This document shows positions 23,931 to 34,367 of a stretch of 64,000 nucleotides of DNA, one piece after another. This DNA comes from Lantana camara (Eukaryota > Streptophyta > Magnoliopsida > Lamiales > Verbenaceae). Both the position numbers and the translations under genes were made by a program. Under the pieces are notes generated by a model that worked only from the letters and a program-made list of their open reading frames with translations, had not been told where the DNA came from and searched no databases. The DNA is taken from NCBI GenBank assembly GCA_037501455.1, contig CM074860.1, positions 38,450,501-38,514,500 on the forward strand, in the 5' to 3' direction. How positions within the stretch are numbered: position 1 is the stretch's first letter; the number at the start of each line of letters is the position of its first letter.

Positions 23931-26605
23931 AATTGCTTCTTATTCACACGTATTAATCACACTTCCGATTAGTATTTTGAAGGGTATTAATGTAGATGTT
24001 CCTGTTTTTTTAAATTAAAATCGAATTTCGCCTTTATAAATTTCTAAAACATCAACTTTTTCTTTTTTAATTTATTAATTAACAAAATTTTATTTTATTA
24101 AATTGAATCTTTAGAAACACGATTTTTTTCTCTTTTTTTAATTTATTTGATGTAAAATCCCGATGGATTTTTAAGGGATAATGGAAATTCCCTCATAAAT
24201 CCCTTGGAATTTGCCATTCTTGTTATTTTAAAAATAAAAAATTATAATAATTTAATCACTTCAACTACAAACATGATAATTATATGTATTATTGGTGAAA
24301 AGAGTAAATTAATAGTAGTTATTTAATTAATAATTGCTTCTTATTCACACGTACTAATCACACTTCTGATTAGTAATTTGAACGGTATTAATGTGGATGT
24401 TCCTGTTTTTTAAAATTAAAATCGAATTTCGCCTTTATAAATTTCTAAAATATCAACTTTTTCTTTTTTAATTTATTAATTAACAAAATTTTATTTTATT
24501 AAATTGAATCTTTAGAAACACGATTTTTTTCTCTTTTTTTAATTTATTTGATGTCAAATTCCGAGGGATTTTTAAGGGATAATGGAATTCCCCTAAGAAA
24601 TCCCTTGGAATTTGCCATTCTTATTATTTTTAAAATAAAAAATTATAATAATTTAATCACTTTAGCTACAAACATGATAATTATATGTATTATTAGTGAA
24701 AAGAGTAAATTAATAGTTGTTATTTAATTAATAATTGCTTCTTATTCACACGTATTAATCACACTTCCGATTAGTATTTTGAACGGTATTAATGTAGATG
24801 TTCCTGTTTTTTAAAATTAAAATCGAATTTCGCCTTTATAAATTTCTAAAACATCAACTTTTTCTTTTTTAATTTATTAATTAACAAAATTTTATTTTAT
24901 TAAATTGAATCTTTAGAAACACGATTTTTTTCTCTTTTTTTAATTTATTTGATGTCAAATTCCGAGGGATTTTTAAGGGATAATGGAATTTCCCTCAGAA
25001 ATCCCTTGGAATTTGCCATTCTTGTTATTTTTAAAATAAAAAATTATAATAATTTAATCACTTTAACTACAAACATGATAATTATATGTATTATTGGTGA
25101 AAAGAGTAAATTAATAGTAGTTATTTAATTAATAATTGCTTCTTATTCACACGTATTAATCAAACTTCTGATTAGTATTTTGAACGATATTAATGTAGAT
25201 GTTCGTGTTCTTTTAAATTATAATCGAATTTCACCTTTATATATCTCAAAAACATCAACTTTTTTTATTTAATTTATTAATTAACGAAATTTTATGTTAT
25301 TAAATTGAATCTTTAAAAACACGATTTTTTTCTCTTTTTTAAATTTATTTGATGTCAAATTCCGAGGGATTTTTAAGGGATAATGGAAATTCCCTAAAAA
25401 ATCCCTTGGAATTCCCTCGGAATTTGCCATTCTTATTATTTTTAAAATAAAAAAATATAATAATTTAATCACTTTAACTACAAACATGATGATTATATGT
25501 ATTATTGCTGAAAAGAGTAAGTTAATAGTTGTTATTTAATTAATAATTGCTTCTTATTCACACGTATTAATCACACTTCCGATTAGTATTTTGAACGGTA
25601 TTAATGTAGATGTTCCTGTTTTTAAAATTAAAATCGAATTTCGCCTTTATAAATTTCTAAAACATCAACTTTTTCTTTTTTAATTGATTAATTATCAAAA
25701 TTTTATTTATTAAATTGAATCTTTAGAAACACAATTTTTTTCTCTTTTTTTAATTTATTTGATGTCAAATTCCGAGGGATTTTTAAGGGATAATGGAAAT
25801 TCCCTCAGAAATCCCTTGGAATTTGCCATTCTTGTTATTTTTAAAATTAAAAATTATAATAATTTAATCACTTTAACTACAAATGTAACACCCGAGCGCA
25901 AGGTGTCACATCCCCCGCAACGAGACTCGACCCGAATATGAAATGCACGATCCATACCCGAGCCAAATCACGGCGAACGGGGATAAACACACACTCTATG
26001 CTAGGCGGGACTAACCCTTGAACCATAAAATCAGAGTAACTACAAATACGGAAGCAATAACTATCCATTACTTAAACTATGAGTAAACAAAACCAGAAAT
26101 AATCCATATACCTTATCAAATGCCGTCACGGCTCAAGAAACAAGTACGCTCCAATAGCAACATTCATATACAATGATCACAAGTGCAAAATGCGAGTGTA
26201 AGACCAATAAACAAAAGGGCTAGAAACGAAAACAAGACCTAAGACTCGAAATCCCGCCTAGCTCCCCTGACACCTGCACAAAACAACTGAAAGCCAAACG
26301 GGTTCAGTCCAAAAGGGACTGGTGGGTATAAAAGCAGGGCATAGTATAATATAGGACTGTAATTAAACATTCACATGCAAGTTATAATCCCAATTGAGGT
26401 TTTTAAAAGGATTTCCCAAGTGGTTGAATAGAAATCATCAAAAGGGATTATAACGATTCATTTACATTAGGTCATTAATGGCCCGGCGAGTGGGCGTGCA
26501 TTATCTCCAACCAACACCTCGTGTACTACATTAACATTCATTCATTAATTCTTTCTTTCTTTTCATGCATATCATTCTTTCGTGCGCATTCAATAACATT
26601 TACAC

Positions 26606-26820
26606 CTTCTTCCTCCGGGTTGGTGGCGGGCTTGCAAGGCCCATCCACCCATTCATTGACCAAAAGGGGAACATGACTCCCCAGATGGCACTCAGCGTCC
26701 ATTCCTCGCTAACTCTTAACGAGGTCCGGTTACGTCGTTCATTGGTGGGACTAGTGTGAGGGTTTCCCGTCAGCCCATGCCTCCTCGGTTCCCCACTCAC
26801 ACCAAGCCCCTGGGCCCCAT
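26606..26820 (-). other. Conserved three-hairpin domain, family B copy
   Basis: Minus-strand copy of the block at 16162-16375. The hairpin I loop has one substitution (AAGAGTT); the stem is kept. Confidence 0.6.
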
Positions 26821-27575
26821 TCATTGTGAACATTCATTCATTCTCGCCAAAACATTTGGTAGGTTCAAGAAACAAGGGCTTTACGTTTGCAATCATTTAC
26901 TCGATAAAAGACTCAATATATATATATATCATATTACTTTGGCTTAAAACTTTTCACATAGGGAGATATATTGGGTCGTTTTATCTAAGTAGAAGAGAAA
27001 CCCACCTTAAACCGCAAAAAGGAGCAAACACAAGCCTCACTGACCGGCCTCATTTCCAACGGACTCAAAATCTGTGCAAGAGAGGTAAGGTGAGACTCAA
27101 TATGACCAAGAAAGACGCTCGGCAATGAAATGATTATGATATGAATGTATAAGAGATGCTATAATGTAATGGGCACGTTCATGTGCACTATTAAAGTCTT
27201 AAGGACATATAAACTGTAACGCCCCAAATTCCGAAAGTTCAGGTAAGCACGCCACGTGCGGGTCTTCGGGAGTTAGGGGTTTAAGTTTATATATTTACTT
27301 GCTTATTATGATTTCATTATATTATTGTGTGCCTTATACATTCCTATGCATTTATATGAATTGGTTTTAATGTGAAATTCGTGAATTAAGTGATAATGTG
27401 CATAATTTTATTATGTGACATTAATGGATCATTTCATGAAATTTATGGACTTAATTGCATAGCATGGTTTAGAGTTAAATGATCTTGGGTGAAGAGATGA
27501 TACTTGATTGTATTCATTTAAATGCATGAGGGACTAATATGCAATTAGGTTGGTATTAGAGCTTGTAGTGGATGA

Positions 27576-27586
27576 TATAATATATC
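27576..27586 (+). promoter_or_regulatory. Candidate TATA box of the LTR promoter
   Basis: TATAATATATC lies about 360 bp into the LTR and is followed by a CT/CA-rich stretch at 27600-27630 that could hold the start site. The window is AT-rich, so such matches are common by chance. Low confidence. Confidence 0.25.
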
Positions 27587-28146
27587 ATATATGCATTCAT
27601 CCCCCTCACTCTCATACATTACATTACATACAAGAGAATTTCATGCACACACACACCAAGAATCGGTTTTTACACCTCAAGAGAAGGAGAAGAATTCACC
27701 TCTTAATCCAAGCTATAATTGAAGAACTTTGGAGCTAAGAACATCAACATCATCACATCTTCACCTCATCATTTCTTTTCCTTCATTTCTAGGTATATAT
27801 GGAAGCATTGCTTGAGCTCTTGATTATTTGGTTGAGTAGGGTTTGATAATTGATTGATGCTTTCATGGTTTTTCTTGGCTAGAAGCATGTTTGGGTCTTT
27901 TTCCCTTCATTTCTTGCATAAAACATGAAGTTATGTGGAGGTTGGGAAGCATGTATTTTTTGGGGTTTTCATGAGAAATTCCTGATGCTTTGATGTTATC
28001 TCTTGGTTGAATTGATGAATATTTGAAGTATGATGCATATATGAGGTGTTTCAACAATTGTTATGGTTGGAGTTTGGAATTTATTTGGTTTGGAGTTGGT
28101 TTTGCATGGAAACCCCTGTTTTCTCCCCTGTTTTTCTGTCACGCAC

Positions 28147-28358
28147 AGATGACACGGGCGTGTCATCTTTGCTTTGTGTTGGGTGACACGGGGGTGCATG
28201 TTTTTGGGCTTTGTTTTTCTGTACCGTGACACGGGGGTGTCACGGTTTGCCTTGTTTTTGTGACACGGGCGTGTCACCTTCCTTTTCATGCATGGTCCGC
28301 TGTACCGTGACACGGGGGTGTCACGGCTTAGTGTATTTTTGTGACACGGGCGTGTCAC
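28147..28358 (+). repeat. Palindrome/hairpin array in family A LTR
   Basis: Six units: AGATGACACG/CGTGTCATCT (28147-28168), a half unit (about 28191-28200), CCGTGACAC/GTGTCACGG (28224-28245), GTGACACG/CGTGTCAC (28260-28277), CCGTGACAC/GTGTCACGG (28305-28326) and GTGACACG/CGTGTCAC (28341-28358). Loops are GG or GGGG. The last four units are two copies of a pair about 81 bp apart. In a transcript these would form stacked hairpins. Confidence 0.82.
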
Positions 28359-28554
28359 CCTCTGTTTTCATGCATAGTATTTTGCGTGCATGGTTGTACG
28401 TGTATGCGTTATATACTTAGTTTATTGACAATCATGCTCCTATTTGACATTCATTAAATCGTTATCGCATAACATATTGGTGCATGACGTTGCCGTTCGT
28501 CATAATTGGTTCTTTCGAGTCGAGTCTTATTTCACGCTTGCCCTTGTTGCACAG

Positions 28555-28625
28555 ATCATGGTCCCGGTTTCGAGGAGCCCGCTCAGTAGGGTGCTCTCTT
28601 GCTTCCTCTTTGGGTGTTGGTCAAG
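28555..28625 (+). other. Putative spliced leader exon in family A LTR
   Basis: 71 nt bounded by TTGTTGCACAG (acceptor-like) and GGTCAAG|GTGAGG (donor-like). The borders are conserved in four LTR families while the body is not. Confidence 0.42.
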
Positions 28626-28796
28626 GTGAGGTTTAAATTCTAGATATATAGAACCCTTACAACCCTTATGTGATTTTCGGCCAAAACGTATCTATATGTC
28701 TATAGTTTTCGAACCTTATGATTTTCAAATGATTTCACGAAAATTGATTGATTAATTGACGGATTGATTGTTTTGGCGAGTAACTATTGTTCACAT

Positions 28797-29004
28797 TGGG
28801 CCCGAGAGTAGTGTATTGAGCCAACCGGGAAAGCAAGGGCTGACGGGTAACTCTTGCACTATCCTCACCATTATGGGATCACCTCTGAATCCACCAGGAG
28901 GTTTGGTGGAGGAAGAAATCCCGTACGTGGGATTCATGTTCCCGACGTACACCCTGATTGGATGGTTGGGTCTTGCAAGCCCGCCATCACCCGGAGGAAG
29001 AAGG
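28797..29004 (+). other. Conserved three-hairpin domain, family A reference copy
   Basis: Hairpin I is CCACCA/TGGTGG with loop GGAGGTT (28891-28909). Hairpin II is GTACGTGGGA paired with TCCC and ACGTAC, one bulged G, loop TTCATGT (28923-28950). Hairpin III is GATGG/CCATC with inner GGG/CCC and loop TCTTGCAAG (28961-28988). The block starts at a GGGCCCGAG motif and ends at GGAGGAAGAAGG, and occurs in every family A, B and C LTR in the window. Confidence 0.68.
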
Positions 29005-29717
29005 ATTTATTGATTGAAATTGCTAATTGTGCACTGAACTGTTTGTGTGATCACCTAATTCAGTAATTAAATTGAAATATTGTACACTGTCGGAGAAAGG
29101 TTGGAGATTTGCCCCCACTCGCCGGGCCACTGATTGCTTGAATTGGTTGTTAACTGTAAATTGAATTGTTATAATCTCGGGCGGGGAAATTCTTGTTATT
29201 TAAACTTATTTTGTTTTCTTTCTAAAATCTTACCCGAGGTTATAAATTGCATGGTAATTGCGCATATACTTATTTATACCCCTCGCTCAGTCCGTGTTGG
29301 ACTGACACCTCAACCTTTCAGTTTCGCAGGTTCGTGCTAGGCGGGAATTAGAGTCTTGTGTCTTTTATTCGGGTCTAGCACTACACCTTCATACTTTGTA
29401 CATGTGTTGATACTAATTACCTTTGTAGTATATCTTGAATTATGTTCGGGATGGATTTTGTATGGATATGATTTGTCGGTACCTATAAGTAAATATGTAA
29501 ATATGGTATATATATGTATTGAATGCTTTTGCTTCCGCTATTTTATTGCTCTGAGTTGTTTTGGTTTTAATTGAGGGTACCCGCCTAGCTGTCGTTTTTT
29601 TATTGTCTCCCGTTCGCTATAGTTTCGGTTCATGTATGAATTGCTCGTTTCATATGTGGATTGAGCCTATAGTGCGGGGGATGTGGCGCCTAGAGTTCCG
29701 GGTGCTACATCCCAAGG

Positions 29718-29730
29718 TGGTATCAGAGCC
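29718..29730 (+). promoter_or_regulatory. Primer binding site, Met-tRNA type (Ty3 element)
   Basis: TGGTATCAGAGCC, eight bases after the 5' LTR end. Complementary to the 3' end of initiator Met-tRNA. Confidence 0.92.
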
Positions 29731-29933
29731 CGGTTGTAAAACCGCGGCTCTAGTGTCGTGTCTGGTGAGTCTAAGTCGCACGGCATAGGATTATGTGATT
29801 ATTTGAGAGTCTTGCATTTTAATTGAAGCTATTTGATTTTACTTGAATTATGTGATTCTTGTGTCTTGTGGATTTGATTACATTTATTCATACTTGTTAA
29901 TCAACCATGCATGTACAGTGGTTTTATTTCAGG

Positions 29934-30752
29934 ATGCCTCGTGGAAGGCTCCGTAGAGAGCATTCTCCCGGTCATCGATATCATCATTGTGACCGAACTC
30001 CACCTCCACCCCCTCAATCACAACCTCTGGACTTTTTAAATTCTATGGTTCAGTTAATTGATCAGAGATTGCGAGATTATGTGCCTCATGCACCACCAGC
30101 TCCTCCTCCCGCGCCACCGGCCCCAATTTCAGTCATTTTGAGGGAATTTCAAAATCAACATCCACCCAGATTCTTTAAAGGGAACGATATGGTAGCGGAA
30201 CAGTGGCTCAAAGAAATTGAGCGAATTTGGGAGCTTATCCCTTGCGAGACTCGAGAGAAAGCTAGGTGCACCCTTACTTTGATCCAAGGAGAAGCTTATT
30301 CTTGGTGGGAAAGCACCAAGATTGTTCTAGATGTCGCTGAGGAAGAGGTTACATGGGAGGTTTTCACTGGGGAATTCAAGAACAAGTTCATTCCTCCCTC
30401 CTCTCGCACAAGGAGGCTTAGGGAATTTACAGAACTCAAGCAAGGGAATAGATCGGTTGCTGAATATATAGCCGAGTTTGAGAGATTGTCCAAATATGCA
30501 CCCAATATCGCCGGTGACGATTTTCATAAGGCTATGCAATTCGTGCAAGGTCTGAGGCCGGATATTCAAGCTGCAATTGAGGCTGTTAACACTAGTACTT
30601 GGAAGAAGGCTACCCAAAAGGCTTTGAAAGTGGAAGATTCGGTAAATGCTCGGAGATCTACCTATAGATCGAGTCAGGGTTCCGGCTCGGGATCAAGGTC
30701 GAATTATAACCCCGGGAAGAGGCCAATCCCCTACGATGTCCCTCCACCGTAG
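29934..30752 (+). CDS. gag: Gag capsid protein of the Ty3 element, cut off before the zinc knuckles
   Basis: 272 residues from the ATG at 29934, chosen over the in-frame ATG at 29907 because it follows a TTTATTTCAG|G acceptor-like site that element C also has one base before its gag ATG. Gag packages the RNA into virus-like particles. Visible parts: a proline-rich N-terminus (residues 23-64), then the plant retrotransposon Gag core (about 70-235) with REFQNQHPPRFFKG, AEQWLKEIERIWE, GEAYSWWE and KFIPPSSR..REFTELKQG, then a basic Ser/Gly-rich tail (240-262). It ends at TAG (30750-30752). The pol frame resumes in the same frame 12 bases later, and the nucleocapsid zinc knuckles lie beyond the stop. 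Element C has Gln at the aligned position, so the TAG looks like a CAG to TAG mutation, though programmed stop readthrough is possible. Family assignment is sure; activity is doubtful. Confidence 0.9.
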   Translation: MPRGRLRREHSPGHRYHHCDRTPPPPPQSQPLDFLNSMVQLIDQRLRDYVPHAPPAPPPAPPAPISVILREFQNQHPPRFFKGNDMVAEQWLKEIERIWELIPCETREKARCTLTLIQGEAYSWWESTKIVLDVAEEEVTWEVFTGEFKNKFIPPSSRTRRLREFTELKQGNRSVAEYIAEFERLSKYAPNIAGDDFHKAMQFVQGLRPDIQAAIEAVNTSTWKKATQKALKVEDSVNARRSTYRSSQGSGSGSRSNYNPGKRPIPYDVPPP

Positions 30753-30764
30753 TCTAAGGGACCG

Positions 30765-33700
30765 ATGAAGAAATTCAAGCCTCAAGTGCCGGTTCAGAAA
30801 GCTCCCCGGGTTACTCCTGCTGCACCACCTTCTACCGGGAAGCCGGGATGTACTTATTGTGGATGGCCTACCCATACTTATGAGAATTGTCGGCGTCACT
30901 TGAATCTTTGTCTGGTTTGTGGGAAGGCCGATCATAGAGTGGATACGTGTCCGGATCGCCGGGATCAGCCTGCCGGGGGTCAGAGGCCGATGATTAGAGT
31001 CCGAGCTTATGCCTTGGAAAGAGAGGAAGCGGATCCTGATATAGATCCTGCAGCCGTGGTGGAAGGTATTATTTGCATCCGTGGCACGAACATACATACT
31101 TTATTTGATCCGGGAGCTTCCCACTCCTTTATTTCCCGTGCTATTTCTGTGAATTTGCCTTTATGTGTTACTTTATCTTCTGCTTATTATCATGTTAGTA
31201 CTCCTTTTGGTGGTAGTGTAAAAACTAACCGGGTTTTTCGAGAGGTGCCGGTGAGTATTGAGGGTCGGGTTTTCTCAACGGATTTCATTGAGTTGCCCAT
31301 GTCTCGGTATGGTTCTATCTTGGGTATGGATTGGTTGTACCAGCACTACGCCACTGTTGATTGCCGGGCCAAGAAAGTTAGTCTGGGCTCTGAGGTTGTT
31401 ACGGGTCAGGGTTCGAAGACGGTGCCTTTATTATCTTTTTCAGAAGCTCAGAAATTGGTTCGTGATGGGGCCATGGGGTTTATAGCCTATATTCTTAATC
31501 AATCGAAGGATCAAGTGAAGTTGGAGGAAACCGAGGTAGTTAAAGAGTTTCCCGAAGTGTTTCCCGAGAGGTTGGATTTGTTACCGCCGGAAAGGGAGAT
31601 AGAGTTTATGATTGATTTGTATCCGGATGCCGAACCTTATTCCAAGACTCCATATAGGATGGCACCGGCGGAATTGAAGGAATTAAAAGTACAACTGGAT
31701 GGTCTTTTGGAAGTTGGGTATGTAAGACCGAGCTCGTCACCATGGGGTGCTGCAGTTTTATTCGTGAAGAAGAAGGACGGTACTCCAAGAATGTGTATTG
31801 ATTATCGGGAGCTTAATCGGATGACCGTTAAGAATAAATATCCTCTTCCCCATATTGAAGAGTTGTTTGATATACTCCAAGGGTCTAAAGTATATTCGAA
31901 GCTTGATTTGAGGCAAGGGTATTACCAATTACGAATTCGAGCGGAGGATATTCCGAAGACGGGTTTTAACACAAGATATGGGCATTATGAATTCGTGGTC
32001 ATGCCTTTTGGATTGACAAATGCTCCCGCCGCTTTTATGGACATGATACATAGGATTTTCCAGCCGTTTCTTGACAAGTTCGTTGTAATCTTCATTGATG
32101 ATATTTTGGTTTTCTCTAGATCGGCCGAGGAACATGCAAGGCATCTCAAATTGGTGTTAAGAACATTGAAGGAGCATCAATTATTTGCGAAGTTCAGCAA
32201 GTGTGAGTTTTGGATCGACCGAGTGTCCTTCTTGGGTCATATTATTTTGGGGAATGGATTAGAGGTTGACCCCTCGAAGATTGAAGCGGTGTTGAAGTGG
32301 GAGAAACCAAAGAACGCCTCCGAAATCAGAAGTTTCTTGGGACTGGCGGGTTACTATAGAAGATTCGTACAAGATTTCTCTAAGATCGCTGCTCCTTTGA
32401 CTCGGTTAACTAAGAAGGATGTCAAATATGATTGGGATGAGAAATGTGAGAGAAGTTTCGATGTTTTGAGAGAGAGATTGGTTTCTGCTCCAGTGTTAAC
32501 TCTTCCAGAGGGTTCAGAAGGATATGCTGTGTATACTGACTCGTCGAAGGAAGGTTTGGGAAGTGTATTAACTCAGAAGGGTAAGGTTGTCGCTTATGCC
32601 TCACGGAAGTTGAAGGATCATGAGAAAAACTACCCGACGCATGATTTAGAGCTTGCTGTCGTGATTTTTGCGCTCGGGAAATGGAGGCATTATTTGTATG
32701 GAGTGTCCTTCGAGATTTTCACCGATCATAAGAGCCTCCAATATCTTTTCACCCAAAAGGAACTCAATATGAGGCAGCGGAGATGGATGGAGCGACTAGA
32801 AGATTATGATTGTGTTATCAAATATCATCCCGGGAAAGCTAATGTAGTTGCTGATGCTCTAAGTAGGAAAGTGGGTGTTTCAAACTTGAAAATAGGTACA
32901 AGTAAGGGAGTTGAGCCTATTGTGATTAGAGCTCGAGTTTCCAATATCTCCATTTATCCGGACTTAAAGTACAGAATGTTTGAGGCTCAAGGAAAGGATC
33001 CGGGAGTTCAGAGATTGGTCTTTAAGGCTAGAGAGGATCCGGAGAGTCCATTTGGGTTCGATGAAACCGGTCTTCTTCGTTTCAAGAACCGAGTAGTAGT
33101 ACCCGATGATTTGAAAAGAGTATTGCTCGAGGAAGCTCACAAGTCGGCTTATTCAATTCACCCTGGAGGGAATAAGATGTACAAAGATCTCAAGCAGTTT
33201 TATTGGTGGCGTGGATTGAAGAAGGATGTAGCAGAGTTTGTGAAGCACTGCCTCACTTGTCAGAAAGTAAAAGCCGAGCACCAGAAACCGGGAGGTCTTC
33301 TTCAGCCGTTACCTATTCCTGAGTGGAAGTGGGAACAGGTGACGATGGATTTTATATCCGGGTTACCTAGAGTGAAGGGTGGATTCGATGGTATTTGGGT
33401 GATTGTGGATCGTCTGACAAAATCTGCTCATTTTCTACCGGTCAGAATGTCTTTCAAGATTCGGAAGTTGGCTGAGATTTACAACCGGGAGATTGTACGG
33501 CTTCATGGTATTCCGGTGAGTATTGTTTCGGATCGAGATCCCCGTTTCACTTCGAAGTTATGGCAAGAGTTACAAGAGTTGTTGGGTACAAAGCTTCAGT
33601 TCAGTACGGCGTTTCATCCACAAACTGATGGGCAATCGGATAGGGTTATTCGGTACTTGGAAGATCTACTTCGAGCTTGTCCCTTGGATTTCCAAACCTC

Positions 33701-34367
33701 GTGGCATGATCAACTTCCTTTGGTGGAGTTCGCTTACAATAATAGCTTTCAGGCAACGATTGGTATGGTTCCGTATGAATTGTTATATGGGCGGAAATGT
33801 AGATCGCCGTTATTCTTTGATTTGGAAGAGTGGAAATGGTCAAAACTGGAAGGAGTCAAGAAAGGGAGAAAGCTTGAGAAATCCTCGAAGGTTGTGGAAG
33901 CCATGATTGAGAAAGTTCGGATTATACAACAACGGATGAAAGCTGCACTAGATAGACAGAAGAGTTATGCCGATATTCGCCGGAGGGATCTCAAATTTGA
34001 AGTGGGGGACTGGGTTTTCTTGAAGGTATCTCCTCGAAAGGGATTTTCTAGAATTGGAAATGGAGGAAAGTTGAATCCTCGTTACATAGGTCCGTTTGAG
34101 ATTATTGAGAGAATTGGAGAAGTAGCTTATCGAATGGACCTACCTCCTAATCTTACCGGAATTCACAATGTTTTTCATGTATCTCAACTCAGGAAGTATT
34201 ATCCGGATGAAACCGAAATTCTCCCCATTGAAGAAGTGGAGTTGGAACCGAACTTATCTTTTATACAGAACCTTTCAGTTTTGCAGGTTCGTGCTAGGCG
34301 GGAATTAGAGTCTTGTGTCTTTTATTCGGGTCTAGCACTACACCTTCATACTTTGTACATGTGTTGA
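30765..34367 (+). CDS. pol: Pol polyprotein: zinc knuckles, protease, reverse transcriptase, RNase H, integrase
   Basis: 1200 residues in the same frame as gag. Two CCHC knuckles (C29-C32-H37-C42 and C49-C52-H57-C62) belong to nucleocapsid. Aspartic protease at about 105-190 with [12 protein letters not shown] (Asp115; DPG where DSG or DTG is usual). Reverse transcriptase at about 295-475 with [36 protein letters not shown] and the catalytic FIDD (443-446). RNase H at about 586-700 with YTDSS (Asp592). Integrase zinc finger ends HCLTC (828-832). In the core, Asp862 and Asp923 are present, but the third acidic residue, 36 after Asp923, is Asp959 instead of Glu. The GPY/F region (about 1108) and [12 protein letters not shown] (about 1133) follow. 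Native sequence stops near residue 1168 and the last 32 residues are read from LTR DNA, so any C-terminal chromodomain is lost. The ATG is probably not a natural start; gag and pol were likely one frame. Confidence 0.93.
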   Translation: MKKFKPQVPVQKAPRVTPAAPPSTGKPGCTYCGWPTHTYENCRRHLNLCLVCGKADHRVDTCPDRRDQPAGGQRPMIRVRAYALEREEADPDIDPAAVVEGIICIRGTNIHTLFDPGASHSFISRAISVNLPLCVTLSSAYYHVSTPFGGSVKTNRVFREVPVSIEGRVFSTDFIELPMSRYGSILGMDWLYQHYATVDCRAKKVSLGSEVVTGQGSKTVPLLSFSEAQKLVRDGAMGFIAYILNQSKDQVKLEETEVVKEFPEVFPERLDLLPPEREIEFMIDLYPDAEPYSKTPYRMAPAELKELKVQLDGLLEVGYVRPSSSPWGAAVLFVKKKDGTPRMCIDYRELNRMTVKNKYPLPHIEELFDILQGSKVYSKLDLRQGYYQLRIRAEDIPKTGFNTRYGHYEFVVMPFGLTNAPAAFMDMIHRIFQPFLDKFVVIFIDDILVFSRSAEEHARHLKLVLRTLKEHQLFAKFSKCEFWIDRVSFLGHIILGNGLEVDPSKIEAVLKWEKPKNASEIRSFLGLAGYYRRFVQDFSKIAAPLTRLTKKDVKYDWDEKCERSFDVLRERLVSAPVLTLPEGSEGYAVYTDSSKEGLGSVLTQKGKVVAYASRKLKDHEKNYPTHDLELAVVIFALGKWRHYLYGVSFEIFTDHKSLQYLFTQKELNMRQRRWMERLEDYDCVIKYHPGKANVVADALSRKVGVSNLKIGTSKGVEPIVIRARVSNISIYPDLKYRMFEAQGKDPGVQRLVFKAREDPESPFGFDETGLLRFKNRVVVPDDLKRVLLEEAHKSAYSIHPGGNKMYKDLKQFYWWRGLKKDVAEFVKHCLTCQKVKAEHQKPGGLLQPLPIPEWKWEQVTMDFISGLPRVKGGFDGIWVIVDRLTKSAHFLPVRMSFKIRKLAEIYNREIVRLHGIPVSIVSDRDPRFTSKLWQELQELLGTKLQFSTAFHPQTDGQSDRVIRYLEDLLRACPLDFQTSWHDQLPLVEFAYNNSFQATIGMVPYELLYGRKCRSPLFFDLEEWKWSKLEGVKKGRKLEKSSKVVEAMIEKVRIIQQRMKAALDRQKSYADIRRRDLKFEVGDWVFLKVSPRKGFSRIGNGGKLNPRYIGPFEIIERIGEVAYRMDLPPNLTGIHNVFHVSQLRKYYPDETEILPIEEVELEPNLSFIQNLSVLQVRARRELESCVFYSGLALHLHTLYMC

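Larger units (their letters stand above)
18975..25883 (+). repeat. AT-rich satellite array, forward orientation (about 16 monomers)
   Basis: The marker TATATGTATTATTGG recurs at about 18985, 19399, 19809, 20621, 21033, 21433, 21849, 22261, 22671, 23071, 23481, 23881, 24282, 24682, 25083 and 25493. The period is therefore 400-416 bp, except for one 812 bp interval that holds a foldback module. Each monomer has an oligo-T stretch, an oligo-A stretch and a short GAGGGATTTTTAAGGG / TTCCCTC block. No coding function is seen. Confidence 0.93.
27215..29709 (+). mobile_element. 5' LTR of the Ty3 element, family A (2495 bp)
   Basis: Starts TGTAACGCCCC and ends CGGGTGCTACA. Contains, in order, a possible TATA region (about 27576), palindrome array (28147-28358), splice-like exon (28555-28625), three-hairpin domain (28797-29004), the CACTCGCCGGGCCACTG motif (about 29119), acceptor-like TTTCAG and GCAG (29321, 29329) and GCTAGGCGGGA (about 29336). 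Confidence 0.92.

Noticed and set aside
29718..29730. tRNA gene signal from TGGTATCAGAGCC
   Set aside because: Only the 13 base primer complement is present, with no cloverleaf. It is a primer binding site; the same applies at 2598, 10047 and 57987.
30765..34367. Endogenous pararetrovirus or envelope-bearing retrovirus
   Set aside because: Integrase is present, LTRs and target-site duplication are clear, and no movement protein, coat motif or envelope-like frame is seen. It is a Ty3/gypsy retrotransposon.
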